NCBI RefSeq assembly: GCF_002909235.1
Contig: NZ_PHQQ01000006.1
Span: 62,001-126,000, forward strand
DNA: 64,000 bases
Direction of reading: 5' to 3'
Source: Arenibacter catalasegens
Lineage (GTDB): Bacteria; Bacteroidota; Bacteroidia; Flavobacteriales; Flavobacteriaceae
Shown: in pieces, positions 17,486-26,134 of the stretch
Position numbering within the stretch: position 1 is the first letter of the stretch
Layout of the letters: every line of letters starts with the position of its first letter
Program-made: the position numbers and the translations under genes
Notes under the pieces: model-generated
Told to the model about the DNA's origin: nothing
What the model saw: only the letters and a program-made list of their open reading frames with translations
The model's database searches: none

Positions 17486-17842
17486 ATGTCGAGAGATACA
17501 CAATTAAAAGATAGGTGGGAGGTTTTGGTAAAGAAATTATCATCCCAATTCGCAGATAACGATCCCATGGAATTGGATGCTATCATATATTTGGTGGGAG
17601 TTCAGGAATTGGGACAGATTCATAATACCTACAAGAAAGATGAAAAATTAAATCTAATGCATATTGCTATATGTAGGTTGTTGGAACCCTATGGTTACTA
17701 TGAGTTTGATTTTTTTGATGAAGATGGCTGGCCACACTATACGATCAAGGAAGAATTGCCCCCGTTAAAGGCAGGTGAACAATCCGTATTAATGAAAGAT
17801 GCCTTGGTTACCTACTTTTTGGAAAAGGATTATATTTTATAA
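17486..17842 (+). CDS. Conserved-looking hypothetical protein, 118 residues
   Basis: A soluble acidic protein with no signal peptide. ELDAIIYLVGVQELG and LMHIAICRLLEPYGYYEFDFFDEDGWPHYT are its distinctive blocks; I do not recognise a family. It is the first gene of a tight operon: 2 bp to the monooxygenase-like gene, which in turn overlaps pbpC. A -33/-7 promoter lies 62 bp upstream. Context suggests a cytoplasmic protein co-expressed with PBP1C, but no function can be assigned. Confidence 0.8.
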   Translation: MSRDTQLKDRWEVLVKKLSSQFADNDPMELDAIIYLVGVQELGQIHNTYKKDEKLNLMHIAICRLLEPYGYYEFDFFDEDGWPHYTIKEELPPLKAGEQSVLMKDALVTYFLEKDYIL

Positions 17843-17844
17843 AT

Positions 17845-18156
17845 ATGGAGCTTCATAAACCCTATTATGCCGTAATTTTTACTTCCACCAGAAACGAAGC
17901 TGATCATGGTTATAATGAAATGGCTCAACAGATGGAATTATTGGCTAAAGGGCAGATAGGATTTCTAGGCTTTGAAAGTGCCAGAGAGCAAATAGGGATC
18001 AGTGTAAGTTATTGGGATAGTTTGGGCTCCATAGCGGATTGGAAAAGACAAGCGGACCATATGTTCGCTCAAAAAAAAGGCAGGGAGGAGTGGTATAAAT
18101 GGTATAAGGTCCGTATTTGTTTGGTAGAAAGGGAGTATGAATTTGGGAACGGATAG
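17845..18156 (+). CDS. Antibiotic-biosynthesis-monooxygenase (ABM) domain protein
   Basis: 103 residues with the dimeric alpha/beta-barrel ABM pattern: YYAVIFTSTR at the first strand, GFLGFESAR and ISVSYWDSLGSIADWKRQ in the middle, and EEWYKWYKVRI at the end. Family members include cofactor-free monooxygenases and many uncharacterised proteins with the fold only. The second gene of the operon, it begins 2 bp after the 118-residue gene and overlaps the start of pbpC by 20 bp. Confidence 0.8.
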   Translation: MELHKPYYAVIFTSTRNEADHGYNEMAQQMELLAKGQIGFLGFESAREQIGISVSYWDSLGSIADWKRQADHMFAQKKGREEWYKWYKVRICLVEREYEFGNG

Positions 18157-20527
18157 GAATCCAAATAAGGGAGCCACAACTTATAAAAGGTTGAAGCGGT
18201 TATTAGGAAAGCATCCTAAGAAGTTACTTTTTCTTTTCCTACTGTTGACTGCCTATTATTTCTGTTTGCCCAGACATTTATTTAATACACCCAATGCCAC
18301 AGTTGTTGAGAGTAGGTCAGGGAAACTCTTGGGAGCGCTAATTGCGGAAGATGGGCAATGGAGGTTTCCTGTAGTGGATAGCGTGCCCCGCAAATTTGAG
18401 ACTTGTATTTTAAATTTTGAAGACGCCCATTTTTTTAGTCATCCCGGCTTTAATCCAATTTCAATAAGCAAGGCTTTTGTTGCAAACATCCTTGCGGGGA
18501 AAACGGTTAGAGGAGGAAGTACCCTTACGCAACAAGTGATACGTTTATCCCGTAACCAAAAAAAAAGGTCTTATTGGGAAAAAGTCAAAGAATTGGTTTT
18601 GGCAACTAGATTGGAATTTAGATATTCCAAACAGGACATTTTAAAACTATATGCCAGTCATGCCCCATTTGGAGGAAATGTGGTGGGTCTAGAGGTGGCG
18701 GCGTGGCGATATTTTGGAATACAGCCAAGTCAATTATCCTGGGCGGAGACAGCTACCTTGGCCGTTTTGCCAAATGCACCAAGTCTAATATACCCTGGAA
18801 AAAATCAAATCAAGTTGCTTAACAAGAGAAATAGGCTACTTCAAAAATTATTGCAAAACCATTATATTGATAGCACCACTTACCAACTATCGCTACTTGA
18901 AGAATTACCTAAAAAACCATTTCCATTACCGGATACAGCACCTCATTTAGTACAGTATTTGGCAAAAAAAAGCAAAGGGAAAAGAATTTTGTCCCATTTG
19001 GATGAAAAACTACAGGTCAACATCAATACTATTATTGATAAGCATTATGAAACTTTGAAACATAATCAGGTTTTTAATGCCGCAGTTCTGGTCATGGATG
19101 TTAAGACCCGTAATGTAATTTCATATGTTGGTAACACACCAACGGATAAGGAACATGAAAAGGATGTAGACATGGTGCAAGCCAATCGCAGTACAGGAAG
19201 TGTTTTAAAGCCATTGCTGTATAGCGCTATGATGGATGCGGGAGAATTGTTGCCCGGTATGTTGGTGCCAGATGTTCCAACCCAAATAGCGGGTTACAGC
19301 CCCGAGAATTTCAGCGAAAGTTACAGTGGTGCCATTGAGGCAGACAAGGCCTTGGCAAAGTCGCTCAATATTCCAGCAGTTCGATTGTTGCAATCTTATG
19401 GCCTGGAAAAATTTAGGGACCAATTGGATTTATTCAATTTAAGGGGATTGGACAAGTCTGCCGATCATTATGGACTCACATTAATACTAGGGGGAGCGGA
19501 AAGCAATCTGTGGGATTTGTGCAAGACTTATGCCTCCTTGGCTTCAACTATAAATCATTTTAATGAAACCTCCAGTGAGTATTTCACCAAGGAATTTTCT
19601 GAGCCTATTTTAACAGTGGACTCCACAGTAGATTTTGGTTCCAGATCTAGCGCGAAAACTATTTTTGATGCCGCCAGTATTTACCTCACTTTTGAGGCTA
19701 TGAAAAAGGTTAACCGACCTGAGGGAAGCGAATCCTGGGAATTTTTTGATTCTTCCAAGCAGATTGCATGGAAAACAGGCACTAGTTTTGGAAATAAGGA
19801 TGCCTGGGCCATTGGGGTTACCAAAGACTATGTGGTAGGAATATGGGTAGGCAATGCAGATGGCGAAGGAAGACCAAACGTAACCGGTCTCACCAGCGCA
19901 GCTCCAATTTTATTTGATGTTTTTGACGTTTTGCCGGGATCTTCCTGGTTCCTAAAACCTGAGGATGAGTTCACGGAAATTAAAGTTTGTGCAGAAAGCG
20001 GTTACATGGCTACAGACATATGTCTTGTTGAGGTGGTATCTATACCCAACAAACAGAATTATGTTAAGGCCTGCCCTTATCATCAACTAGTCCATTTAAA
20101 TCCGGAAGGCCAGTTTAGAGTTAATTCTTCCTGTGTGGATTTGTCCAAAGCGGTAATCGAATCATGGTTTGTGCTGCCTCCGTTAATGGAATTTTATTAT
20201 AAAAGGGGTCATCCAACCTATAGGACGTTGCCGCCTTTTTTAGATAATTGCCGCGAAACCAACACTTCTGTAATGGAGTTTATTTATCCAAGGAATGGTA
20301 GTAGAATTACGCTGCCCACAAATTTTGAAGGCAATAAGAATGAATTAATAGTAAAGTTGGCCCATGCAATATCCGGAACACCGGTCTATTGGTTTCTGGA
20401 TGAGAAATTTATCGGAGAAACCACGAACTATCATGAAAAAGGTTTAATTCCTGAAACGGGAAGGCATAGGATTACGGCAGTAGATGCTTTTGGCAATGAA
20501 GTTGTTATGACCATAACGATAGAGTAA
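18137..20527 (+). CDS. pbpC: Penicillin-binding protein 1C (bifunctional glycosyltransferase/transpeptidase)
   Basis: 796 residues. One N-terminal membrane anchor (about 30-46), then the GT51 glycosyltransferase domain with EDAHFFSHPG and GGSTLTQQ, then a transpeptidase domain with STGSVLKP (SxxK, about 350), SLN and KTGTS (about 545), and a C-terminal beta domain (BiPBP_C) from about 700. It polymerises and crosslinks peptidoglycan in the periplasm. The GT catalytic Glu and all transpeptidase motifs are intact. The start overlaps the ABM gene by 20 bp, implying coupling. PBP1C is a frequent genomic partner of thioester alpha-2-macroglobulin, found here 2 kb upstream. Confidence 0.94.
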   Translation: MNLGTDRNPNKGATTYKRLKRLLGKHPKKLLFLFLLLTAYYFCLPRHLFNTPNATVVESRSGKLLGALIAEDGQWRFPVVDSVPRKFETCILNFEDAHFFSHPGFNPISISKAFVANILAGKTVRGGSTLTQQVIRLSRNQKKRSYWEKVKELVLATRLEFRYSKQDILKLYASHAPFGGNVVGLEVAAWRYFGIQPSQLSWAETATLAVLPNAPSLIYPGKNQIKLLNKRNRLLQKLLQNHYIDSTTYQLSLLEELPKKPFPLPDTAPHLVQYLAKKSKGKRILSHLDEKLQVNINTIIDKHYETLKHNQVFNAAVLVMDVKTRNVISYVGNTPTDKEHEKDVDMVQANRSTGSVLKPLLYSAMMDAGELLPGMLVPDVPTQIAGYSPENFSESYSGAIEADKALAKSLNIPAVRLLQSYGLEKFRDQLDLFNLRGLDKSADHYGLTLILGGAESNLWDLCKTYASLASTINHFNETSSEYFTKEFSEPILTVDSTVDFGSRSSAKTIFDAASIYLTFEAMKKVNRPEGSESWEFFDSSKQIAWKTGTSFGNKDAWAIGVTKDYVVGIWVGNADGEGRPNVTGLTSAAPILFDVFDVLPGSSWFLKPEDEFTEIKVCAESGYMATDICLVEVVSIPNKQNYVKACPYHQLVHLNPEGQFRVNSSCVDLSKAVIESWFVLPPLMEFYYKRGHPTYRTLPPFLDNCRETNTSVMEFIYPRNGSRITLPTNFEGNKNELIVKLAHAISGTPVYWFLDEKFIGETTNYHEKGLIPETGRHRITAVDAFGNEVVMTITIE

Positions 20528-20536
20528 CAATTGTCC

Positions 20537-20567
20537 TTTGATTTTGGGGGATAATCAGCTACCTTTA
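20537..20567 (+). promoter_or_regulatory. Promoter of glpD
   Basis: TTTG at 20537-20540, a 19-nt spacer, and TACCTTTA at 20560-20567 (one mismatch to TAnnTTTG), 56 bp before the glpD ATG. Confidence 0.55.
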
Positions 20568-20623
20568 ATGGCATTAGTTGAAAAATAATAATTTGATCTC
20601 CATTAAAACTTTAACTTATAAAG

Positions 20624-22291
20624 ATGACAAAAAATATTCGATTTTCTAATTTGGATAGGAGTAAAACCATTGCCAAACTTACAGAAGAGACATTTGATCT
20701 TGTAGTAATAGGTGGCGGAATTACAGGTGGTGGAATTGCCTTGGATGCTGCCTCTAGAGGTTTAAAAGTGGCCTTGGTCGAAAAAAATGATTTTGCATCT
20801 GGAACCAGTAGTAAGTCGACAAAATTGATACACGGGGGCTTACGTTATCTAAAACAATTTGATTTCTGGCTAGTAAAGGAGGTGGGTTCTGAAAGGGCTA
20901 TCGTTCATAATTTGGCACCACATTTGGTGTTGCCGGAGAAAATGCTGTTGCCATTGATAGAAAATGGCTCATATGGAAAATGGCTTACCTCCATTGGTTT
21001 AAAAGTCTATGATATTTTAGCACAGGTGACAGGAGATGACAAACGTAAAATGTTGGAGAAAAAAGAAGCTCTGAAATTGGAGCCATTGTTGCCAAAAAAG
21101 ATATTGAAAGGGGCGGGTTATTATGCGGAATATAGGACAGATGATGCGCGGCTAACCATGGAGACCATTAAGACGAGTTTGCACCATGGTGCTATGGCCC
21201 TAAATTATGCTGAGGTGAAGGATTTTATTTATGAGGAGGACATGGTGGCAGGGGTAAAGGTGAAGGATACAGTCTCGGATACTGAATTCTCAATTAAGTC
21301 GAAATATGTAATAAGTGCTGCTGGTCCATGGGTAGATGACCTTAGGGGAATTAATAATTCAAAAAAGGGAAAGCGCCTACATCTTACCAAAGGGGTACAT
21401 TTGGTTTTTCCTTATGAAAAATTGCCAATTAAGCAATCGGTGTATTTTGATGTTCCAGATGGCCGAATGATGTTTGCAATCCCAAGGGGGAAAATTACTT
21501 ATATTGGAACAACAGATACCAATTTTAACGAGAACAAGGATAATGTAAAAACGGATGTGGCCGATGCCATTTATCTAATCTCAGCCGTAAATAATATGTT
21601 TCCCAAGATAAATTTGGAAATGGAAGATATTATTTCTTCTTGGGCGGGATTACGCCCATTAATACATGAAGAAGGCAAGTCGGCCTCGGAATTATCCCGA
21701 AAAGATGAAATTTTCACTTCGGATACGGGCCTTATAAGCATTGCTGGAGGAAAACTTACGGGTTATCGTAAAATGGCGGAGCGGGTTGTGAACAGAGTAG
21801 CCAAAAAATTGGAGGAAGATTATGAGATTACAATAAAACCTTCAGATACCGAGCATATTCCATTATGTGGTAATGAATTTAAAAAGTATAAATATGTTAA
21901 GAAATATATTGCCGAAATCCATGAAAGATTAACTCCTGAGGGATTCTCAAAATACGATGCTTGGTATTTGGTCACCAATTATGGGAAACAGACGGAAACA
22001 ATTTTACAATACTATGCAAAACAGAAAGAAGATGACCATGAGTTGGGAATGGCAAAAGCCGAATTAAAGTTTGTTATTGAGAATGAAATGGTGCAAACTC
22101 CTATGGATTTCTTTATACGAAGAACTGGCCGTTTGTACTTTGATATTGACAGTGTTAGAAAATTGCTAGAACCGATATTGATAGAATTCAAAACCATTTT
22201 TAAACTGGAAGATGAGGTTATTAACTCCTATAGGGCAACCTTGGAGAAGGAAATGGAGGAGCACTCCAATTTTTCACTGGATAGAATTTAG
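20624..22291 (+). CDS. glpD: FAD-dependent glycerol-3-phosphate dehydrogenase
   Basis: The 555-residue membrane-associated flavoenzyme oxidises sn-glycerol 3-phosphate to dihydroxyacetone phosphate and feeds electrons to quinone. VVIGGGITGGGIALDAASRG (about 27-46) is the FAD dinucleotide-binding motif; GTSSKSTKLIHGGLRYL follows, the GlpD/GlpA signature; LTKGVHLVFP and AGGKLTGYRKMAE are further family blocks. The C-terminal DAO-C domain is complete. No glycerol kinase or facilitator gene is present. It converges on gpsA, which runs the reverse reaction. Confidence 0.95.
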   Translation: MTKNIRFSNLDRSKTIAKLTEETFDLVVIGGGITGGGIALDAASRGLKVALVEKNDFASGTSSKSTKLIHGGLRYLKQFDFWLVKEVGSERAIVHNLAPHLVLPEKMLLPLIENGSYGKWLTSIGLKVYDILAQVTGDDKRKMLEKKEALKLEPLLPKKILKGAGYYAEYRTDDARLTMETIKTSLHHGAMALNYAEVKDFIYEEDMVAGVKVKDTVSDTEFSIKSKYVISAAGPWVDDLRGINNSKKGKRLHLTKGVHLVFPYEKLPIKQSVYFDVPDGRMMFAIPRGKITYIGTTDTNFNENKDNVKTDVADAIYLISAVNNMFPKINLEMEDIISSWAGLRPLIHEEGKSASELSRKDEIFTSDTGLISIAGGKLTGYRKMAERVVNRVAKKLEEDYEITIKPSDTEHIPLCGNEFKKYKYVKKYIAEIHERLTPEGFSKYDAWYLVTNYGKQTETILQYYAKQKEDDHELGMAKAELKFVIENEMVQTPMDFFIRRTGRLYFDIDSVRKLLEPILIEFKTIFKLEDEVINSYRATLEKEMEEHSNFSLDRI

Positions 22292-22330
22292 GGAATGCAT
22301 TTACTCGTTAAGTGAGATTTGAATAGTCCG

Positions 22331-22367
22331 ACGCTTGCCTGCCCATTCTGTTCTGGCAGGCGTTGAA
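22331..22367. repeat. GC-rich REP-like hairpin 1
   Basis: GCCTGCC and GGCAGGC pair around CATTCTGTTCT, with a weaker outward extension (GACGCTT / CGTTG). It stands out from the AT-rich surroundings and contains the core GCTTGCC, which recurs 70 bp downstream. Confidence 0.5.
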
Positions 22368-22397
22368 TAAATATTATAAGTAGTTTCCTTTCGATGC

Positions 22398-22416
22398 CTC
22401 ATGGGCTTGCCCTGAG
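22398..22416. repeat. GC-rich REP-like hairpin 2
   Basis: CTCATGGGC and GCCCTGAG form an 8-bp stem with one bulged T around TT, again containing GCTTGCC. It lies between the convergent stops of glpD and gpsA and may also serve as a terminator. Confidence 0.45.
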
Positions 22417-22462
22417 AGAATTTACGAGCATTTTTTTGGATCTACGAAACTATTTTCTATAA

Positions 22463-23464
22463 TTAATCTAACTTTTCAGTCAGTTCCTTGAATACTTTTT
22501 TCGGACTTTTATTTTCATAAAGGATTTCGTAAACAGCATTTAAAATAGGTGTTTTCGATTTTTTATTGTGTTTTGAAGCTATTAAATAGGCACTATTGGT
22601 GGCATAATAACCTTCGGCCACCATTTTCATTTCCATCATGGCACTTTTTACGGTATACCCTTTGCCGATCATATTGCCGAACATACGGTTTCGGCTAAAA
22701 ACTGAATAGCCCGTTACCAAAAGGTCTCCTAAATAGGCCGAGTCGTTTATGTTGCGTTTCATTTTATGGACTCGTTTTATAAACCGCTTCATTTCTCTTA
22801 TAGAGTTGCTCATGAGTACACTTTGGAAATTATCTCCGTAGCCTAATCCGTGAGCAATACCGGCAGCAATGGCGTAAATATTCTTTAACATTGCTGCGTA
22901 TTCCGTTCCAATAATATCGTCGGATATTTTAGTTTTTATATAATCACTGCTCAAATGTTTAGCCACCAATTTGGCTTTTTCGGTATCTGCACAGGCTATG
23001 GTTAAATAGGATAAACGCTCCAATGCAACTTCCTCCGCATGGCATGGCCCGGTAATGACCCCAATATTTTCGAAAGGAATATTATAGTTGATATGAAAAT
23101 GTTCTCCGACTATTAAACTGGTTTCCGGTACAATGCCCTTAATGGCAGAAAAAATAATTTTGTCCTTAATATCAACTGTTAAAAGCTTCAATTCGTTTTC
23201 CAAGAAGGCGGAAGGAATGGCAAAAATCAGTACATCGGCATCAGCAACTGCTTCGTTAATGTTGTCCGTTAAGTTTAATTGTTCCGTATTAAATTCTACC
23301 GAACTCAAATAATTGGGATTATGACGCTGTGTTCTAATGTGCTCAATGGCATCCGTATTGCGCATATACCAATTTACCACATCGGTATTTTCTGTCAACA
23401 TTTTAACTATAGCCGTGGCCCAGCTGCCACCGCCCAAAATAGCAAATTTCATATTATTTTTCAT
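22463..23464 (-). CDS. gpsA: NAD(P)H-dependent glycerol-3-phosphate dehydrogenase
   Basis: 333 residues. FAILGGGSWATAIVKML (about 7-23) is the N-terminal Rossmann loop, ITGPCHAEEVA and MLKNIYAIAAGIAHGLGYGDN carry the conserved catalytic Lys and substrate-binding residues. It reduces dihydroxyacetone phosphate to sn-glycerol 3-phosphate, the backbone for phospholipid synthesis, in the cytoplasm. A second ATG at codon 5 (23452) is an alternative start. It is the opposite activity to the adjacent convergent glpD. Confidence 0.95.
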   Translation of the reverse strand: MKNNMKFAILGGGSWATAIVKMLTENTDVVNWYMRNTDAIEHIRTQRHNPNYLSSVEFNTEQLNLTDNINEAVADADVLIFAIPSAFLENELKLLTVDIKDKIIFSAIKGIVPETSLIVGEHFHINYNIPFENIGVITGPCHAEEVALERLSYLTIACADTEKAKLVAKHLSSDYIKTKISDDIIGTEYAAMLKNIYAIAAGIAHGLGYGDNFQSVLMSNSIREMKRFIKRVHKMKRNINDSAYLGDLLVTGYSVFSRNRMFGNMIGKGYTVKSAMMEMKMVAEGYYATNSAYLIASKHNKKSKTPILNAVYEILYENKSPKKVFKELTEKLD

Positions 23465-23930
23465 CTATTTAAAATTTTGTACTAACCTGAAATAGATCTT
23501 AATAAAAATTTTCTGCAAAGATCAATCGCTTTTCTACTGCCTAAAAAATTTAATTATTTCGGTTGCTGAGCAAAAATATATTTTGTTTATGCTCATTTTA
23601 TTCTTTAAAACTTCGTGTTGTACGTCTATAGCCCAATAATACGGGCTCAAGTCAATTAAAAAAACTACAACGGACTATAATTGTCCTATATACAATTAGT
23701 GGAACACATTGTTAAATATAATCCATGGCAATGTAGGACTGTTTTTTGGAGATTCAAAACAAGAATTCAATCCATATGGGATTAAGTTTTGGCCCTTTTC
23801 GGGAAGGTATGTTTTTGTCTGCTTAACTGTTCTCTAATCTTGTGGTCTTGTAATATGCTGATTATGAGTGCATAAAAATAATGGCATAAAGATTGTTTTT
23901 AATGTCAATAGTAATATCAATCTTTAAAAT
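23465..23930. other. 466-bp divergent intergenic region
   Basis: It lies between gpsA (-) and the lipoprotein gene at 23931 (+). I see no ORF, no exact TAnnTTTG element at useful distance, and only a weak hairpin around 23567-23595 (TGAGCAAAAA with TATGCTCA). Confidence 0.35.
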
Positions 23931-24857
23931 ATGAGGACTATAAAACTACTATTTGCAACTTTAACAATTGGTTTATTGGTAAGCAGCTGTTATACAGAAG
24001 TTATTATTGAGGATGAATATATAGAGGCACCCTTTGTGCATCTAAATACAGTTTTAAAATCCTATGAACTTTGGTATGTAGATATTAATGCAACTAGCGG
24101 CAATGGGGAGGTGCCTTTTTTGCAACGTGCGTTTACCATTTCTTTTAATGGAGAAATCCTTTATGCTAACAACAATTTAGTGGGAATAGGTAAAACCGGA
24201 AACGGATATGGATTGGATATTGGTTATTTCAATGCAGATAATGGAAGTTTGCAAATAGACCATGATTTAGATGGTTATTGGAATTTGGAGGTATTTGTAG
24301 TTAATAATAATACTATTGAGTTATATGATGCCAAGAGCCGGACATCTTATTTTTTAGAAGGTTACCAAAGAAATAACTTTGATTACGACATGGTATTTTA
24401 TGACAATCTGCAATACCTTCTCCAGGAATATGATGTTTGGGAAAAAATAGCAACCAGTGAAGAAGGAGATCTGAACGACTTTGATTTGGAAAATTACTTA
24501 CAGTTCTATAATGACGGCAACATAAACATGTTTAATTCCTCCGTAGACCCCTACGGGATGCATTTCAACGATATTTTATGGGACTATAGAGGGGAGTATT
24601 CCCTATTTGATGTATATAACGATGAAACGCTCAAAACTTTAACACTGGATTACGAATACATGGGCAATGATTACTTTGAGTTGTACGTTATTAATGATAG
24701 TACAATAGAGCTTTATCATTCCTCTAGTAAAACGGTTTATAAGTTTAGAGGAAAGGGATTTATTACCTATTTGAAGTCTGGAAAATCCCAATTGGATAAG
24801 AAAAGGACAAAAACCGAACATGGGACCATGAAAGTGGCCAGAAAAAGGAAGATATAA
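23931..24857 (+). CDS. Lipoprotein with internal duplication, function unknown
   Basis: 308 residues with a lipobox (LVSSC, Cys20). The mature part has two similar halves: the end of the first (VNNNTIELYDAKSRTSYFLEG, about 123-143) and of the second (INDSTIELYHSSSKTVYKFRG) align, each preceded by beta-rich sequence with Y/F-Y-D-x-Y patterns, suggesting a duplicated lipocalin-like barrel. Homologues in Flavobacteria are sometimes mislabelled as nicotinic acid mononucleotide adenylyltransferase; none of that enzyme's motifs is present. The C-terminus is strongly basic (KKRTKTEH, ARKRKI). A terminator follows at 24920. It is monocistronic. Confidence 0.75.
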   Translation: MRTIKLLFATLTIGLLVSSCYTEVIIEDEYIEAPFVHLNTVLKSYELWYVDINATSGNGEVPFLQRAFTISFNGEILYANNNLVGIGKTGNGYGLDIGYFNADNGSLQIDHDLDGYWNLEVFVVNNNTIELYDAKSRTSYFLEGYQRNNFDYDMVFYDNLQYLLQEYDVWEKIATSEEGDLNDFDLENYLQFYNDGNINMFNSSVDPYGMHFNDILWDYRGEYSLFDVYNDETLKTLTLDYEYMGNDYFELYVINDSTIELYHSSSKTVYKFRGKGFITYLKSGKSQLDKKRTKTEHGTMKVARKRKI

Positions 24858-24919
24858 TTATTGCCGTAGTAATTTGCGGTTCCAATATAAAGAAGTTTTT
24901 GGTTGGTTATTTTGTTAAA

Positions 24920-24957
24920 GACCGCCTTGGAGTAATTACCCAGGGCGGTTTTTTATT
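24920..24957 (+). terminator. Intrinsic terminator
   Basis: ACCGCCTTGG pairs with CCAGGGCGGT (one G-T wobble), followed by TTTTTT. The element TTTGGTTGGTTATTT (24898-24912) stands just upstream and recurs before another terminator at 57774. Confidence 0.85.
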
Positions 24958-25079
24958 TATCATAATTCTACAGTATGCCAAAAGACTTATTCAAATTACT
25001 ATTGGTATACGTATAGCGGATTATTTCAATTAATTTTCTTAAATTATGGTATTCTTCGTGACGCTAAAATATCCAGCAG

Positions 25080-26051
25080 ATGAAATCCAAGTATACCAAG
25101 GTGAACAAAAAGAATCCACATGAGGAGATTCCGGGGAATCCTTCCACATCCACTACTAGCAAAATAATTTTGAACGACCGTAGTAACGGAGATCCCTTAA
25201 GGGTCTTGAGTGAGGAGGATTGGAAATTTTGGTTGTACAACGGGTATATTGTTGTCAAGAATGCGATTGCCAAGGACCAAGCGCAGGAAACAGCCCAATT
25301 TTTATGGGAATTTGAAGAAAAAGACCCTAAAAACGCGGACACTTGGTATAGTTCTCCAAGGGCGGAAATGAAAATGAAGGAATTAACGGGTACAGGAATG
25401 GTAGAGGTATATAACCATCAGTATCTTTGGAACAATAGGCAACAAAAGAAAATTTACGATGCTTTCGTAGATATTTGGGGAACGGAAAAACTTTGGGTAA
25501 CTATTGATAGGGCTAATCTAAACTTCCCAATTCGACCAGGATTTGACCAAAGAGGTTTTATACATTGGGATTACGACCCGGAAACAAGACCCCAGAATGT
25601 GCAGGGAGTATTAGCTTTGGCAAACCAGACCGATGAAAATATGGGCGGTTTTCAATGTATTCCTTGGCTATACCGAAATTATGATACATGGAAACTAGTC
25701 CAACCTGAAGATCGGGACCACTTTAAGCCAGATGTTAGCGATCTACAGGAAAAGATCGTAAAGGTTAAGATGGAGGCTGGTGATCTTTTAATATTTAATA
25801 GTACGCAACCGCATGGGATAAGGCCAAATCGTTCTAAAGATAAAGTACGTATTGCCCAGTATATCTCTATGATGCCCGCAGAGATTGATAATGAGTCTCT
25901 TAGGGCTTGGCGGATCAATTCATGGAAAAATAGATGGGCACCAGAAGGATATGCATTTCCCGGTGACCCTAGAAATTGGGAACAGACCAAGTACAATACG
26001 GCTGAATTAAATGATTTGGGGCAGAAATTATTAGGCCTTCAATCTTGGTAA
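25080..26051 (+). CDS. Phytanoyl-CoA dioxygenase (PhyH)-family Fe(II)/2-oxoglutarate oxygenase
   Basis: 323 residues, cytoplasmic. FIHWDYDPETR gives the HxD iron ligands and LLIFNSTQPHGIRPNRSKDKVR the distal His and the 2-oxoglutarate-binding Arg, so the facial triad is complete. PhyH-family enzymes hydroxylate small molecules such as phytanoyl-CoA, ectoine or secondary metabolites; the substrate is not predictable here. It stands alone, 83 bp before the SulP transporter gene, on the same strand. Confidence 0.82.
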   Translation: MKSKYTKVNKKNPHEEIPGNPSTSTTSKIILNDRSNGDPLRVLSEEDWKFWLYNGYIVVKNAIAKDQAQETAQFLWEFEEKDPKNADTWYSSPRAEMKMKELTGTGMVEVYNHQYLWNNRQQKKIYDAFVDIWGTEKLWVTIDRANLNFPIRPGFDQRGFIHWDYDPETRPQNVQGVLALANQTDENMGGFQCIPWLYRNYDTWKLVQPEDRDHFKPDVSDLQEKIVKVKMEAGDLLIFNSTQPHGIRPNRSKDKVRIAQYISMMPAEIDNESLRAWRINSWKNRWAPEGYAFPGDPRNWEQTKYNTAELNDLGQKLLGLQSW

Positions 26052-26107
26052 TTTGTTGTAAATGTCACATTTAGGCATATCGTGGCCGTTAAAACAAGAA
26101 AATCCAC

Positions 26108-26115
26108 TACTTTTG
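26108..26115 (+). promoter_or_regulatory. -7 promoter element for the SulP gene
   Basis: TACTTTTG, exact TAnnTTTG, 20 bp before the GTG start, showing that the SulP gene has its own promoter and supporting that start. Confidence 0.55.
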
Positions 26116-26134
26116 CGCCCTTAAAAACAAAGAC

